Assembly: GCF_030580655.1 (NCBI RefSeq)
Contig: NZ_JAUQTB010000007.1
Location: 1 to 64,000, forward strand
DNA from: Paenibacillus lacisoli
GTDB taxonomy: Bacteria; Bacillota; Bacilli; Paenibacillales; Paenibacillaceae
Length of the DNA stretch: 64,000 nucleotides
Reading direction: 5' to 3'
Under the pieces are notes generated by a model. The model saw only the letters and a list, made by a program, of their open reading frames with translations, was not told the origin of the DNA and made no database searches. Both the position numbers and the translations under genes were made by a program. Below are positions 10,773-19,964 of this stretch, in pieces (positions within the stretch are counted from its first letter, which is position 1; every line of letters begins with the position of its first letter).

Positions 10773-11879
10773 TTATTTACTATTATCGCTGAAAGATTGC
10801 AGAATTCCCTGGTACTCTTTCTTGCTTTCAATATATTTGTTCTGCAGGGTCCAGAAAATAATCTGATTATACCGCTGCTTGGACTCGACGACCGTAACGA
10901 GATAAGACATTTTGATGCTGTCCACACTTCCGCTCAGCGAGAACTGCTTCCCTTTCATCCCGTTGACCTCGACCTGTCCCACTTCCTCAACCTTTGCATT
11001 CTGTACGGAATTGAGCATCTGGTCCTTAATGACGCTATAATAATCATCCATCGTATATTCTTCACCGATGTCGGATTTGAGCTCGCTGAGGACCATCAGA
11101 TAATCTTCACCCTTCGTGTAGGAAGCCTGGATGTCGGCTTCTTCATTCAGCTTGGTTTCCTGCTTCCAATTCGACGGAACTTTAATGCTGAGGACACCAT
11201 CATCACTCTTCAGTGTCCGCTTGAACAGGCTGCCGTCCGAATCAGGTGTGACGGGTGTGCTGTCCTTGACAATGTTCAAGGAATCCATGATCTGCTTATA
11301 CGTCGTATCGTCATCAGCATCCTTCTCGCCTTGAACCACATAACCGGTCTGATAGTAATTGCTGCCCTTCTCGAAGGTGGAAATCATATATTGGGCCTTT
11401 TGTCCATTTACCTCACCGGTTAATTCGCTTTCGAGTGCAGGCTGGGAGACAACCGTTGTTTTGTTAGGCTCCGAGCGTTTTAGATCACTGGACTGAATTT
11501 CGATGTTATCCAGAATGGTCTTGTGATAGCTCTCCAGAGTGATGTCAGAGGTAAAATCCTTTTTGGCCTGTGCATCCACATAAAACATTTTCTCAGCTTT
11601 CGGACTGGCTACAACAAACATCAGCTGATCTTTCAGAATGTTGGTTACTTTCCAGCCTTCAGGGGCAATCAGCTCGACACTGCCGTCCGAGGATACCAGC
11701 TTGTTTCCCTCATCGGCCGGTTTCTTCTCTTCTGCAGATTTCTGATCCGCTTGTTGGGCCGAGCTGGTATCCGTACTGGCTGCTGCAGGTTCCGCTTTAT
11801 CTTTGGATGAACCGCATCCCGCAATCATGACAACCAGTGATACCAGAAGCAATACGTTTAACCATTTTTTCTCTCTCAT
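10773..11879 (-). CDS. Two-domain PsbP-like lipoprotein
   Basis: A 368-residue lipoprotein with signal sequence and lipobox MIAGC (Cys around residue 22), then an Ala/Ser/Lys-rich linker. Two homologous domains follow: the first starts LVSSDGSVELIAPEGWKV, the second LKSDDGVLSIKVPSNWKQET. The duplication within the protein plus a paralogue and a decayed copy downstream shows repeated local duplication. It is anchored outside the membrane. No enzymatic residues are evident and the function is unknown. Confidence 0.8.
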   Translation of the reverse strand: MREKKWLNVLLLVSLVVMIAGCGSSKDKAEPAAASTDTSSAQQADQKSAEEKKPADEGNKLVSSDGSVELIAPEGWKVTNILKDQLMFVVASPKAEKMFYVDAQAKKDFTSDITLESYHKTILDNIEIQSSDLKRSEPNKTTVVSQPALESELTGEVNGQKAQYMISTFEKGSNYYQTGYVVQGEKDADDDTTYKQIMDSLNIVKDSTPVTPDSDGSLFKRTLKSDDGVLSIKVPSNWKQETKLNEEADIQASYTKGEDYLMVLSELKSDIGEEYTMDDYYSVIKDQMLNSVQNAKVEEVGQVEVNGMKGKQFSLSGSVDSIKMSYLVTVVESKQRYNQIIFWTLQNKYIESKKEYQGILQSFSDNSK

Positions 11880-12117
11880 CTCGATGACCTCTCCTTGCTT
11901 GCTAAGTTGGTTTGCCTATGAGGTAAATAACCTAAAATCTAACATTCTAATCTGAATTTACCCCTCTTGAATAAACACAATCCACAATATACCATTCCTG
12001 AGCATCTTAAGTCGATCTGTCTACATTCGTGATTTGTCATACTCCGATTCAACGAATCTGATTCTCTGGGCTTAGAAAAGCGCCCGGTTTATCCGCCTGC
12101 CAGCTTCGCATACAAGC

Positions 12118-12143
12118 AAAAAGGCACAGTTATCACTGTGCCT
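12118..12143 (-). terminator. Terminator of the LacI-family gene
   Basis: Stem AGGCACAGT / ACTGTGCCT with a 4-nt loop followed by TTTTT on the minus strand, 9 bp beyond the stop codon. Confidence 0.85.
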
Positions 12144-12151
12144 CATGCTGC

Positions 12152-13159
12152 TTATACCGTCTGAACCTTGGCCGTCGTATGGCGTATCACCAAATGGGAC
12201 GGTTCCATAATGACCGGCGGAGAATACTCCGCATTCTCAACCATGGCAATCAGAAACTCAATCGAACGGACACCGATATTGAATATATTCTGGTTGACTG
12301 TCGTCAGGCCAGGCTTAAACACCTGAGCATAATACGTATTATCAAACCCAATGACCGAGATATCTTCCGGAACCGACAAACCGTGCCTTTCAATCTCCTG
12401 GATGGCTCCAAAAGCAGACATATCAGAAGCACATATGATTCCTGTCGGCGGATTCGGCAATTCCAGCAGTTTGCGTGCCGCCTGGCTGCCGCCGTCGAAG
12501 GAGTAGTCACACACTTCCATATATGACGGATTATACTCCAGACCACTTTCCCGGATGCCCGCACGGTAGCCTTCCAGACGCAGATTGGCCATAGACGGGC
12601 CCAGCGTACCGGAGATATAAGCAATTTTACGGTGACCCAGCTCACTCAAATGACTGACAGCCATCCTGATTGCATTATGATTATCTGTAGTTATGTAACC
12701 CGCACGTTTCCCAACCTGATCGGTATCGACAAACATGGTAGGCAGATCGGAATGAATGAGCTCATCTACACCGCGATTGTCTTTATCTACACCGAATACG
12801 ACCACACCATCCACGTTGCGGCTGCGGCAGTGCTTCAGAAAGGAATAGTTAGGATCATCAAACCGCGTAGAGAGACGGACCAGATCATAACCGCTGTTCT
12901 CCAGTGCTGTCTTAATGCCTTCCAGCAGCTCGGAGACGAAGGGGTTGGTGAATGGTACGGTCAACAGAACGCCTACCGTCCATGATCTCCGTTTGACCAA
13001 TCCTCTGGCTACCACATTGGGCTGATAGCGCAGGTGATCGATCGCTTTGTTAACTTTTTTGCGGGTCTTGTCACTGACATCAGGATAATTGTTGATTACC
13101 TTGGACACGGTCGCTACCGACACCCCTGCATGTTTGGCAACATCATGAATGGAAGCCAT
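12152..13159 (-). CDS. LacI-family transcriptional regulator
   Basis: A 335-residue LacI/GalR regulator. The N-terminal helix-turn-helix MASIHDVAKHAGVSVATVSK and hinge helix (NVVARGLVKRRS) precede a periplasmic-binding-protein-like effector domain (CASDMSAFGAIQEIE, SVIGFDN). ATG at 13159 has GAGGTG 7 nt upstream, so a 39-residue upstream extension of the open frame is discarded. No sugar transport or catabolic genes are adjacent, so its regulon and ligand cannot be read from context. Confidence 0.92.
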   Translation of the reverse strand: MASIHDVAKHAGVSVATVSKVINNYPDVSDKTRKKVNKAIDHLRYQPNVVARGLVKRRSWTVGVLLTVPFTNPFVSELLEGIKTALENSGYDLVRLSTRFDDPNYSFLKHCRSRNVDGVVVFGVDKDNRGVDELIHSDLPTMFVDTDQVGKRAGYITTDNHNAIRMAVSHLSELGHRKIAYISGTLGPSMANLRLEGYRAGIRESGLEYNPSYMEVCDYSFDGGSQAARKLLELPNPPTGIICASDMSAFGAIQEIERHGLSVPEDISVIGFDNTYYAQVFKPGLTTVNQNIFNIGVRSIEFLIAMVENAEYSPPVIMEPSHLVIRHTTAKVQTV

Positions 13160-13400
13160 GCAAATCACCTCTATGATTACTACTTGGTCAAACGATTGTT
13201 CGACGTTTACCTGAATTAATGGTATGTATTCCGCATTGTGTGTACCGTGGGCGGCGGCAGACAAAGGGCTAGTCAACCTGCGTACAATGCATCGCTCAAC
13301 GTATTATAGCTTAAATACAATGGTTTAGATATAAGCTTCTTATTAGGAGATTGCACGAAAAGCGGACAGGAGTTCAACCTCCCGCCCGCTGCTCCGGCGC

Positions 13401-14408
13401 TTACTCCGCTGTATGAATCGAGTTCAGGTCTGCTGCCACCTGCTCCACCATGCGTACAAAGGCAACCAGCTCCTCCGAGCTGGACGCCTGCTTACGTGCA
13501 TTCTCGGATGTCTCGTTCGCCTCCGTCTGCACACTGCCCAGCTTCGGGAGAATTGCAGCAAGCTTCTGCTGGATATGCTGCTGGGCCTTGCGCGAATCTG
13601 CCGCCAGCTTCCGGACCTCCTGGGCGACAATATCAAAGCCCCGACCGGCTTCTCCGGCTCTCGCCGCCTCTATCGCTGCATTAAGGCCAAGCAGATGGGT
13701 CTGATCTGACAGTTCACGGATCATGCCGCTCATACTCTCAATCTGCCGGACCTCCTGACCCAATTCATGAATCAGGCTCTGGGCCTTCTCCTGGGAAGCG
13801 GCTGTCGTTCGTGCCGTAACGGCGATAGATTGTGCATTCGTATTGAGCTCCACAATCATACGGGTCAGATCCTGCGCCCCCTGGGTCACCGAGATCAGCA
13901 GCCGCTGCTGTTCATCCGCAAGCATCTGCACCTTGCCTTTTTCCTGCTCTTCGTAAGCTTCAAGTACAAGCTGTGAATCCAGATTGAACATCTTGGACAG
14001 CGCATGAATGACAATGTACCACTGCTCCGGCAGAAGACGCCGGAAGATGTCAGCCGCAATATCCAGATACACCATGTAGGTTCCAAGGTAATAATCAGTG
14101 GTGAGACCAATACGGGAATGAACCTGTCCAATCTTGATCCGCTGTTCAATGAAAGCTTGATCGATGACTCCCTGTGCAAGTGACAGCCAGTAGCTGCGCT
14201 GCGTCTGCTTCAATCGATCGATGTTCGAGAAGCGGGTCATTAGCTGCATCAGCTCCGGACGCTGCTCAATGTGGTCATAGAAGCGGTCAACCACTTCATC
14301 GACCACCTGGCTGAACAGCTCCTGCTGACCGGACAATATGCCGAGCTCCCGTTCTGTAATTCCAATATACTCAACCTGTTTCTTTCTGTTCTCTGTCAGA
14401 TTGATCAT
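13401..14408 (-). CDS. Short globin-coupled chemoreceptor (HemAT-like)
   Basis: A 335-residue soluble aerotaxis-type receptor. Residues 1-160 form a protoglobin sensor: His97 in [11 protein letters not shown] corresponds to the proximal haem ligand (His123 of B. subtilis HemAT), and Tyr44 falls where HemAT has distal Tyr70. The signalling half carries [20 protein letters not shown] and [15 protein letters not shown]. At 335 residues it is about 100 shorter than B. subtilis HemAT (432), and the missing length is in the coiled-coil signalling part. It probably senses oxygen. Monocistronic. Confidence 0.9.
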   Translation of the reverse strand: MINLTENRKKQVEYIGITERELGILSGQQELFSQVVDEVVDRFYDHIEQRPELMQLMTRFSNIDRLKQTQRSYWLSLAQGVIDQAFIEQRIKIGQVHSRIGLTTDYYLGTYMVYLDIAADIFRRLLPEQWYIVIHALSKMFNLDSQLVLEAYEEQEKGKVQMLADEQQRLLISVTQGAQDLTRMIVELNTNAQSIAVTARTTAASQEKAQSLIHELGQEVRQIESMSGMIRELSDQTHLLGLNAAIEAARAGEAGRGFDIVAQEVRKLAADSRKAQQHIQQKLAAILPKLGSVQTEANETSENARKQASSSEELVAFVRMVEQVAADLNSIHTAE

Positions 14409-14500
14409 GATGACGCACCTCTCGATAATTACCTGTAATTGATTTTACTAAAATTTAGCTTTTTACATTATGAACGATCAAACTCATATCGTCTATATCA

Positions 14501-14514
14501 TGGAAGCGCTTAAT
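14501..14514. promoter_or_regulatory. Possible CcpA (cre-like) site upstream of the globin receptor
   Basis: TGGAAGCGCTTAAT has the AAGCGCTT core of catabolite-responsive elements but misses the last two consensus positions. It lies about 95 bp upstream of the globin-coupled receptor. A similar GAAGCGCTTAA occurs at 19491-19501 before the orphan response regulator. Evidence is sequence similarity only. Confidence 0.3.
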
Positions 14515-14524
14515 TTATAAAGAA

Positions 14525-14558
14525 TATAAAAAAATCCCTTCTATATATAGAAGGGATT
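14525..14558 (-). terminator. Terminator of prkA
   Basis: Stem AATCCCTTCTA / TAGAAGGGATT with a 4-nt loop, followed by seven T on the minus strand, 24 bp past the prkA stop. Confidence 0.88.
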
Positions 14559-14581
14559 GTAAAATGCGGCTCCATCTTACG

Positions 14582-16477
14582 TTATCTGTTCAGCAGGCTT
14601 CCCACATAACGAAGCAAATCATTGGCACTTTGTGCGGTGTATCCGTGCTCTTCAATCAGTCTTTTTGTTACTTCATTCATGCGCTTGAGCTGTGTTGCAT
14701 CCGGCGTCTTGGTCGAAGTGGTGATTTTGACAATATCCTTCAAATCGGAGAAGAGCTTCTTCTCGATGGCTTCCCGCAGCCGGTCATGGTTGTTGTATTC
14801 GAATTTGCGTCCCTTGCGGGAATACGCCGAGATACGGATCAGGATCTCCTCGCGGAAAGCCTTCTTCGCATTCTCCGAGACTCCAATCTGCTCTTCGATC
14901 GAACGCATCAGGCGCTCATCCGGATCCATTTCCTCATCCGTGAGGGGGTCACGGATTTTGGCCCAGTTGCAAAAGGCTTCAATGTTATCCAGATAGTTCT
15001 CAAACAGCGTCTTAGCCGACTCTTCAAAAGAATAAACAAAAGCCTTCTGTACTTCCTTCTTCGCCAGCTCATCGTATTCCTTGCGGGCTATTGAAATAAA
15101 GTTCAGGTAGCGTTCACGTTCTTCCTTCGTAATCGAAGCATGCTGATCCAGGCCGTCCTTGATGGCGCGGAGAATGTCAAGCGCATTAATGCTCTGCAGG
15201 TTCTGCTTGATCAGCGCGCTGGAAATACGGTTGATCACATAACGCGGATCGATCCCGCTCATGCCTTCCTCCAGATATTCTACCTGCATTTCTTTCAGGT
15301 CAGAGTCTTTGTAACCCTCAACCTCTTCGCCATCGTACATTCTCATCTTCTTGACCAGGTCCATACCCTGCTTTTTACTTTCCTTGAGGCGGGTCAGAAT
15401 TGAGAAAATAGCTGCAGTACGAAGCGCGTGCGGGGCGATATGCACATGCTTCATATCACTCTGCTGAATCAGCTTGACGTAAATCTTCTCCTCTTCAGAC
15501 ACTTTCAGGTTGTATGGCACCGGCATGACGATCATCCGGGACTGCAGCGCTTCATTTTTCTTGTTCGCAATAAAAGCCTTATATTCCGATTCATTCGTAT
15601 GGGCAACAATCAGTTCATCTGCGCTGATCAGGGCAAAACGGCCGGCCTTGAAGTTGCCCTCTTGAGTCAGCGAAAGCAGATTCCATAGAAACTTCTCATC
15701 GCACTTCAGCATCTCCTGAAACTCCATCAGCCCCCGGTTGGCTTTATTTAATTCACCGTCAAACCGGTAGGCACGCGGATCGGATTCCGAACCGAATTCG
15801 GTGATTGTGGAGAAATCGATGCTTCCCGTCAGGTCGGCGATGTCCTGTGATTTCGGATCAGACGGGCTGAAGGTACCGATACCTATACGGTTATCCTCCG
15901 ATATGAACACCCGCTCGACACGCACTTTCTCCAGATCGCCGCCGTATTCCGTTTTGAGGCGCATGGCACAGGACGGGCAGAGATTTCCTTCAATTCTTAC
16001 CCCCAGCTCCTTCTCCACATCAGCCCGCAGCTCCAGCGGAATCAGATGAAGCGGCTCTTCGTGCATCGGGCAGCCTTCAATGGCATAAATAGCCCCTTTT
16101 TCCGTGCGAGAGAACTGTTCCAGGCCCCTTTTCAGCAGCGTCACCAGTGTTGATTTACCGCCGCTCACGGGACCCATCAGCAGCAAAATACGTTTACGAA
16201 CATCGAGTCTGCGTGCCGCCGAATGGAAATACTCTTCCACCAGCTTCTCCAGCGGATGATCAAGTCCGAAGATTTCCTGTTCAAAAAACTTGTAACGCTT
16301 GTGGCCTCCCTGCTCCTCTACGCCAAACGACTTGATCATCTCATACACACGGGCATGGGCTGTCATTGCAGGTGTCGGATCCTTTTTCAACAGGTCGATA
16401 TAATCTCTAAATGTGCCGCTCCATGCCAAACGATCGTTCTCTGCCCGGTATTCCGCTACGCGTTCGAAAATGTTCAT
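14582..16477 (-). CDS. prkA: PrkA serine protein kinase
   Basis: A 631-residue PrkA: an N-terminal AAA-type ATPase core with Walker A GPVSGGKST (residues 102-110), paired Cys motifs (GCPMHEEP, NLCPSCA) that may bind zinc, and a C-terminal kinase-like helical region. In Bacillus it is a sporulation gene and in E. coli (YeaG) a stress-related kinase acting with YeaH. ATG at 16477 has GGGGAGGT 8 nt upstream. The usual partners yhbH and spoVR are 8 kb to the left, on the other strand, with a LacI regulator and chemoreceptors between. Length is standard. Confidence 0.96.
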   Translation of the reverse strand: MNIFERVAEYRAENDRLAWSGTFRDYIDLLKKDPTPAMTAHARVYEMIKSFGVEEQGGHKRYKFFEQEIFGLDHPLEKLVEEYFHSAARRLDVRKRILLLMGPVSGGKSTLVTLLKRGLEQFSRTEKGAIYAIEGCPMHEEPLHLIPLELRADVEKELGVRIEGNLCPSCAMRLKTEYGGDLEKVRVERVFISEDNRIGIGTFSPSDPKSQDIADLTGSIDFSTITEFGSESDPRAYRFDGELNKANRGLMEFQEMLKCDEKFLWNLLSLTQEGNFKAGRFALISADELIVAHTNESEYKAFIANKKNEALQSRMIVMPVPYNLKVSEEEKIYVKLIQQSDMKHVHIAPHALRTAAIFSILTRLKESKKQGMDLVKKMRMYDGEEVEGYKDSDLKEMQVEYLEEGMSGIDPRYVINRISSALIKQNLQSINALDILRAIKDGLDQHASITKEERERYLNFISIARKEYDELAKKEVQKAFVYSFEESAKTLFENYLDNIEAFCNWAKIRDPLTDEEMDPDERLMRSIEEQIGVSENAKKAFREEILIRISAYSRKGRKFEYNNHDRLREAIEKKLFSDLKDIVKITTSTKTPDATQLKRMNEVTKRLIEEHGYTAQSANDLLRYVGSLLNR

Positions 16478-16739
16478 CCTCGGTACCTCCCCATGGCTCC
16501 GCTAGTAATTGCCTCCACTCCGAATAGTTAAGGGTCCCTTGCAACCCATTCATAAAAAAAGTGTAATACATACCTATGCGCCCGCGCAGACTTCTTGACC
16601 TATTTTTTCAAGGCAGGCCTTCATTCTTTTTTTGCCTCAACAAGTCATAAAGAGCTATGTCATCAGGGTAAAACTCCCTTCACCCCGGACAGGCTGTGCT
16701 ATAATGATAAGTTGAAAGTCTGCGTTAGGAGTGGATCAG

Positions 16740-17477
16740 ATGGCGGTCAAACATGAAACGGAGCTGTATGCTCCGATCAAGCAGCATTTTGAACAGCAGG
16801 GTTATCAAATCAAGGGTGAGGTCCGGGGCTGCGATCTCGTGGGCATGCTTCCGGGACAGGAACGCCCTTTAATTGTAGAGATGAAGAAAACCTTTAATCT
16901 GGCACTGCTGCTTCAGGGGGCCGCCCGTCAGAAGCTGAGCGACCAGGTGTATGTGGCTGTCGAACGCAATCGCACCAAGCGCGGTGCGGTCAATCAGCGC
17001 TGGGGTGAACTGCGGGAGCTGTGCGTCCGGCTCGGTCTCGGGCTGATCACAGTCACCTTCTATAAGACCAAGACGCCCTTCGTGGAGGTCCTTTGCGAAC
17101 CTGAATCTGCTGATGCGAAACGTACCGCTGGCCGTTCTCGCCGGACACGTAAGCAGGAACGGCTGCTGGCCGAATTCGAGGCCCGGACAGGTGATTATAA
17201 TGTTGGAGGCAGCACGGGCCGCAAACTGATGACAGCTTACCGCCAGAAAGCACTGCTGCTGGCCGCAGCCCTGCATGAAGCCGGTGAAGCCGCTCCGGCC
17301 CAGCTTGGACGAGCCACCGGCATTGGCAGTGCAGGAACTATCCTCTACCGGGATGTGTACGGATGGTTCAGCCGTGTCCGACGGGGACGCTACAGGCTGA
17401 CGGAACAGGGTGTTCAATCCCTGCAGGACTACGCTAATGTACTGGAAGACATAGACAGCAAAAAGCAGAGATCCTGA
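16740..17477 (+). CDS. DUF2161 family protein, putative PD-(D/E)XK-type nuclease fold
   Basis: A 245-residue protein of the DUF2161 family. The N-terminal part shows a restriction-endonuclease-like pattern: ETELYAPIKQHF, then CDLVGM and IVEMKK, fitting the D-(E)-x-K core. The C-terminal half is helical and basic, ending in a winged-helix-like segment (RATGIGSAGTILYRDVYGWFSRVRRGRYRLTEQG). It could act on DNA, but no activity is known to me. ATG at 16740 is chosen over GTG at 16731 because TAGGAG overlaps the latter. It shares a bidirectional terminator with the convergent aminotransferase. Confidence 0.8.
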   Translation: MAVKHETELYAPIKQHFEQQGYQIKGEVRGCDLVGMLPGQERPLIVEMKKTFNLALLLQGAARQKLSDQVYVAVERNRTKRGAVNQRWGELRELCVRLGLGLITVTFYKTKTPFVEVLCEPESADAKRTAGRSRRTRKQERLLAEFEARTGDYNVGGSTGRKLMTAYRQKALLLAAALHEAGEAAPAQLGRATGIGSAGTILYRDVYGWFSRVRRGRYRLTEQGVQSLQDYANVLEDIDSKKQRS

Positions 17478-17490
17478 ATCTCTGCTTTTT
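17460..17490. terminator. Bidirectional terminator between convergent genes
   Basis: Stem AAAAAGCAGAGAT / ATCTCTGCTTTTT with A- and T-runs on both sides; it includes the stop codon of the DUF2161 gene and serves the convergent aminotransferase gene too. Confidence 0.88.
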
Positions 17491-17511
17491 GGTCTTCAAT
17501 CTGTACCCGCC

Positions 17512-18735
17512 TTAACTGCGGGCTGTAAATTCCCCAATAGACTCCCCGATCAGGTTCATTCCCATCAACAATTCATCCCGGCCAGGGTGACTGAAATTCA
17601 GCCGAATGAAATGTTCCCCTCCTGCTCCAGCTGTACAGAGCGGTCCTGGAAGAAAAGCTACACCCTTTGGCAGCGCAGCCTTCAACAGCGCAAGGCTGTC
17701 CAGCGCTCCGGGCAGCTCTACCCACAGGTACATACCTCCCTGAGGCATGATATAGCTTGCGTCCTGCCAGGCAGGACGTTTCAGCAGCTCCAGCATCAGC
17801 TTCAGCCGGGTCTCATACTCGCGGTTCAGGAGGGCCAGATGGTTGTGAAAATCAAAACCTGATTCGACCAGCAGCTGGTACAGCAGACGCTGGTTCAATG
17901 TACTGGACTGCATATCCGCCATCTGTTTCAGGGAGGACATGGCCCGGATCAGCTCTGAAGGACCGGCTGCCCATCCGATCCGGAGTGCAGGAGCGACGGT
18001 CTTGCTGAAGGAGCCAATGTAGAGCACACTACCGCCTTGTCCCGCTCCATCCAGAGAGAACAGGGAAGGATAATCCTTGGTAAAGTCATTCTTTGACCTT
18101 CTGCCAAAATGAAGATCCCCATAGGAGTCGTCTTCGACAATCAGGACTCCAGCCTGGCGGCAGAGCTCCAGAACTTCCTTCCGGCGCTCTGCACTCCATA
18201 AGCTTCCTGTCGGATTAGAGAAGCTCGGTGCGGCGAAGAACAGCTTCGGATGCTCAGACTGGATGCCCGCCTTTAAGGCCTCCAGAAGCACCCCGTCCTT
18301 GTCACTGGGCAGCCCGACAACCCGAGCCCCTTGAGCTCCAAGCACCTGCAGGCATCCGGGTGAGGTCGGGTTCTCCACCAGTACCGTGTCACCCGGATTT
18401 ACAAGCAGACGAATGACCAGGTCAATCGCCTGCTGACTGCCTGTCGTTAATAAAATATGTTCAGTATGGACCGTGATATACTTGCGCTGCTCCCACTCGG
18501 CGGCCAGCCACTCCCGAAGCGGCCGGTATCCTTCATACTCCCCGTATTGAAGAGCCTCCGGGCCGGCCTTGAACACCGTATGGACGCTCTCCTTCAGCAG
18601 CTTGATCGGAAACAGCTCTTCCGCCGGAAGCTCCTCGGCCAAAGAGATAAACGAATCTCTTACGGCGTTCTCCCGAATGAGGCGCATCGGAGAGGACAGC
18701 AGACTTGCGGTACGTGAAGCGAACGAATACTTCAA
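17512..18735 (-). CDS. PLP-dependent aminotransferase, class I/II
   Basis: A 407-residue fold-type I aminotransferase. The PLP lysine is in GSFSKTVAPALRIGW (about residue 247). Other cofactor and fold motifs seen are LLTTGSQQAIDLV, PSFSNPTGSLW and IVEDDSYGDL. The sequence resembles the 2-aminoadipate/LysN-like group and MocR aminotransferase domains but lacks a GntR DNA-binding domain. Substrate is undetermined. It is a single gene between DUF2161 and a response regulator. Confidence 0.87.
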   Translation of the reverse strand: MKYSFASRTASLLSSPMRLIRENAVRDSFISLAEELPAEELFPIKLLKESVHTVFKAGPEALQYGEYEGYRPLREWLAAEWEQRKYITVHTEHILLTTGSQQAIDLVIRLLVNPGDTVLVENPTSPGCLQVLGAQGARVVGLPSDKDGVLLEALKAGIQSEHPKLFFAAPSFSNPTGSLWSAERRKEVLELCRQAGVLIVEDDSYGDLHFGRRSKNDFTKDYPSLFSLDGAGQGGSVLYIGSFSKTVAPALRIGWAAGPSELIRAMSSLKQMADMQSSTLNQRLLYQLLVESGFDFHNHLALLNREYETRLKLMLELLKRPAWQDASYIMPQGGMYLWVELPGALDSLALLKAALPKGVAFLPGPLCTAGAGGEHFIRLNFSHPGRDELLMGMNLIGESIGEFTARS

Positions 18736-18797
18736 TTCATCGACTCCTCCTATCCACTGTATATCCCGTGTTCTTTCTCTATGTTGTTCCTGGGTTC

Positions 18798-19451
18798 TTA
18801 TGCGTAGATCTGCTTCTGCTGACGAGCATAGAGCGCATATTTCTCGATGGCTTGTGCACGGCTCGCTACACCCAGCTTAGCATAAATTTTACGCAGGTAG
18901 TTATCAATTGAACGCCGGCTCACCGCCAGCTCAATCGCAATTTTATCATATGTAATTCCCTGAACGATACGCTCCATTATAAAAATTTCTGTTTCTGTCA
19001 GCTCAGCAAATTTCTCGTCCAGGATCGGAGTAAACGGCCACTGTCCGCCCCGCATCCAGTCCATGGGTACGGATAACATGCCTTGACGCAGACCGCGGAT
19101 CATATGCATCAGCTGCATCGGTGACGCCTGCTTGGACATGGAGCCGCTTGCACCTGCCGCCAGCAGCTGCTGAAACAGCCCCGCATTATCCTCATCGGTC
19201 ATAATTAAAATATGGCTTTCGGGCGATACCCGGATCATATCTGTGATTACATTCTCGGCACTCGCATCCGGCAGCTTGTAATCCATCATAATTAATTCCG
19301 GCTGGTAAGCTCTTACAAGCTCCAGTCCCTCCGCAGCGGTCGAACCCATTCCCTTCACAACCAGATCCTGCTGTTCTTCAAGTATTAATTTGGAACCAAG
19401 CATACTGGTCGGGTGAATATCAATGATGACCACCTGCCACATATCGTTCAT
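18798..19451 (-). CDS. Orphan ComA-like response regulator (receiver + LuxR HTH)
   Basis: A 217-residue NarL/ComA-type response regulator: receiver with phospho-acceptor Asp57 (MMDYKLPD), Thr85 and Lys107, then a LuxR-type helix-turn-helix (ELAVSRRSIDNYLRKIYAKL). The start is ATG at 19451 with GGGGGAG 5 nt upstream. No histidine kinase is adjacent. Unusually, the first acidic pocket reads IIDIHP (Asp11-Ile12) where the family has two acidic residues (as in ComA IDDHP), so a Mg-binding acid is missing. Either phosphorylation is altered or the protein acts independently of it. A cre-like GAAGCGCTTAA lies 40 bp upstream. Confidence 0.88.
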   Translation of the reverse strand: MNDMWQVVIIDIHPTSMLGSKLILEEQQDLVVKGMGSTAAEGLELVRAYQPELIMMDYKLPDASAENVITDMIRVSPESHILIMTDEDNAGLFQQLLAAGASGSMSKQASPMQLMHMIRGLRQGMLSVPMDWMRGGQWPFTPILDEKFAELTETEIFIMERIVQGITYDKIAIELAVSRRSIDNYLRKIYAKLGVASRAQAIEKYALYARQQKQIYA

Positions 19452-19895
19452 ACTAACTCCCCCTGTACTAAATATCATCCGTTCCTGCGTGAAGCGCTTA
19501 ACCTAGTAAGCAGCCCCGATTCGAAGAAGTCAATAATACAGCCGCACCTTCCCCATACCGGACCTTGCAGCAAATAAACGCATACCGGCATCCCCCTGGA
19601 AAAGGCCTTCATTGTTCTTCCATATATTTAATATCGGCATAATCCTCCCGCTGTTCAAGTCCCTTCGACAAGAAAGTGATTCGCACAGCCTATTTACGAA
19701 AAAAACTTCCATTTTTCCGCTATTTCCAATGCGTCCATCGTCCTAATCATTACAAAATAAAAGCTATACTCGTTTCATAGAGATACGAAACTGGCAATGG
19801 GGACGCGCAAACGGTCCAGCTCCTCTGTTGATTGTATCGCTGTTCTTTGATTTGAAGCAATCTATTTTTGTCGTACATTGTAAATCTATTCATTT
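19452..19895. other. Divergent intergenic region, no gene seen
   Basis: This 440-bp AT-rich stretch separates the orphan response regulator from the coiled-coil protein gene. It contains the cre-like GAAGCGCTTAA (19491-19501) and an imperfect inverted repeat, GTTTCATAGAGATACGAAAC (19775-19794). Short ORFs in it lack ribosome binding sites. I see no structured RNA or repeat of known class. Confidence 0.5.
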
Positions 19896-19924
19896 TTGCG
19901 AAAAGGTTGGCACCATGATAGAAT
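19896..19924 (+). promoter_or_regulatory. Predicted sigma-A promoter of the coiled-coil/glycosidase operon
   Basis: TTGCGA (19896-19901), a 17-bp spacer and TAGAAT (19919-19924) lie 40 bp upstream of the chosen start codon. Confidence 0.6.
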
Positions 19925-19964
19925 GAGGACTGAAAAAAATAAAATCGATCCAGGAGGGAAACAA

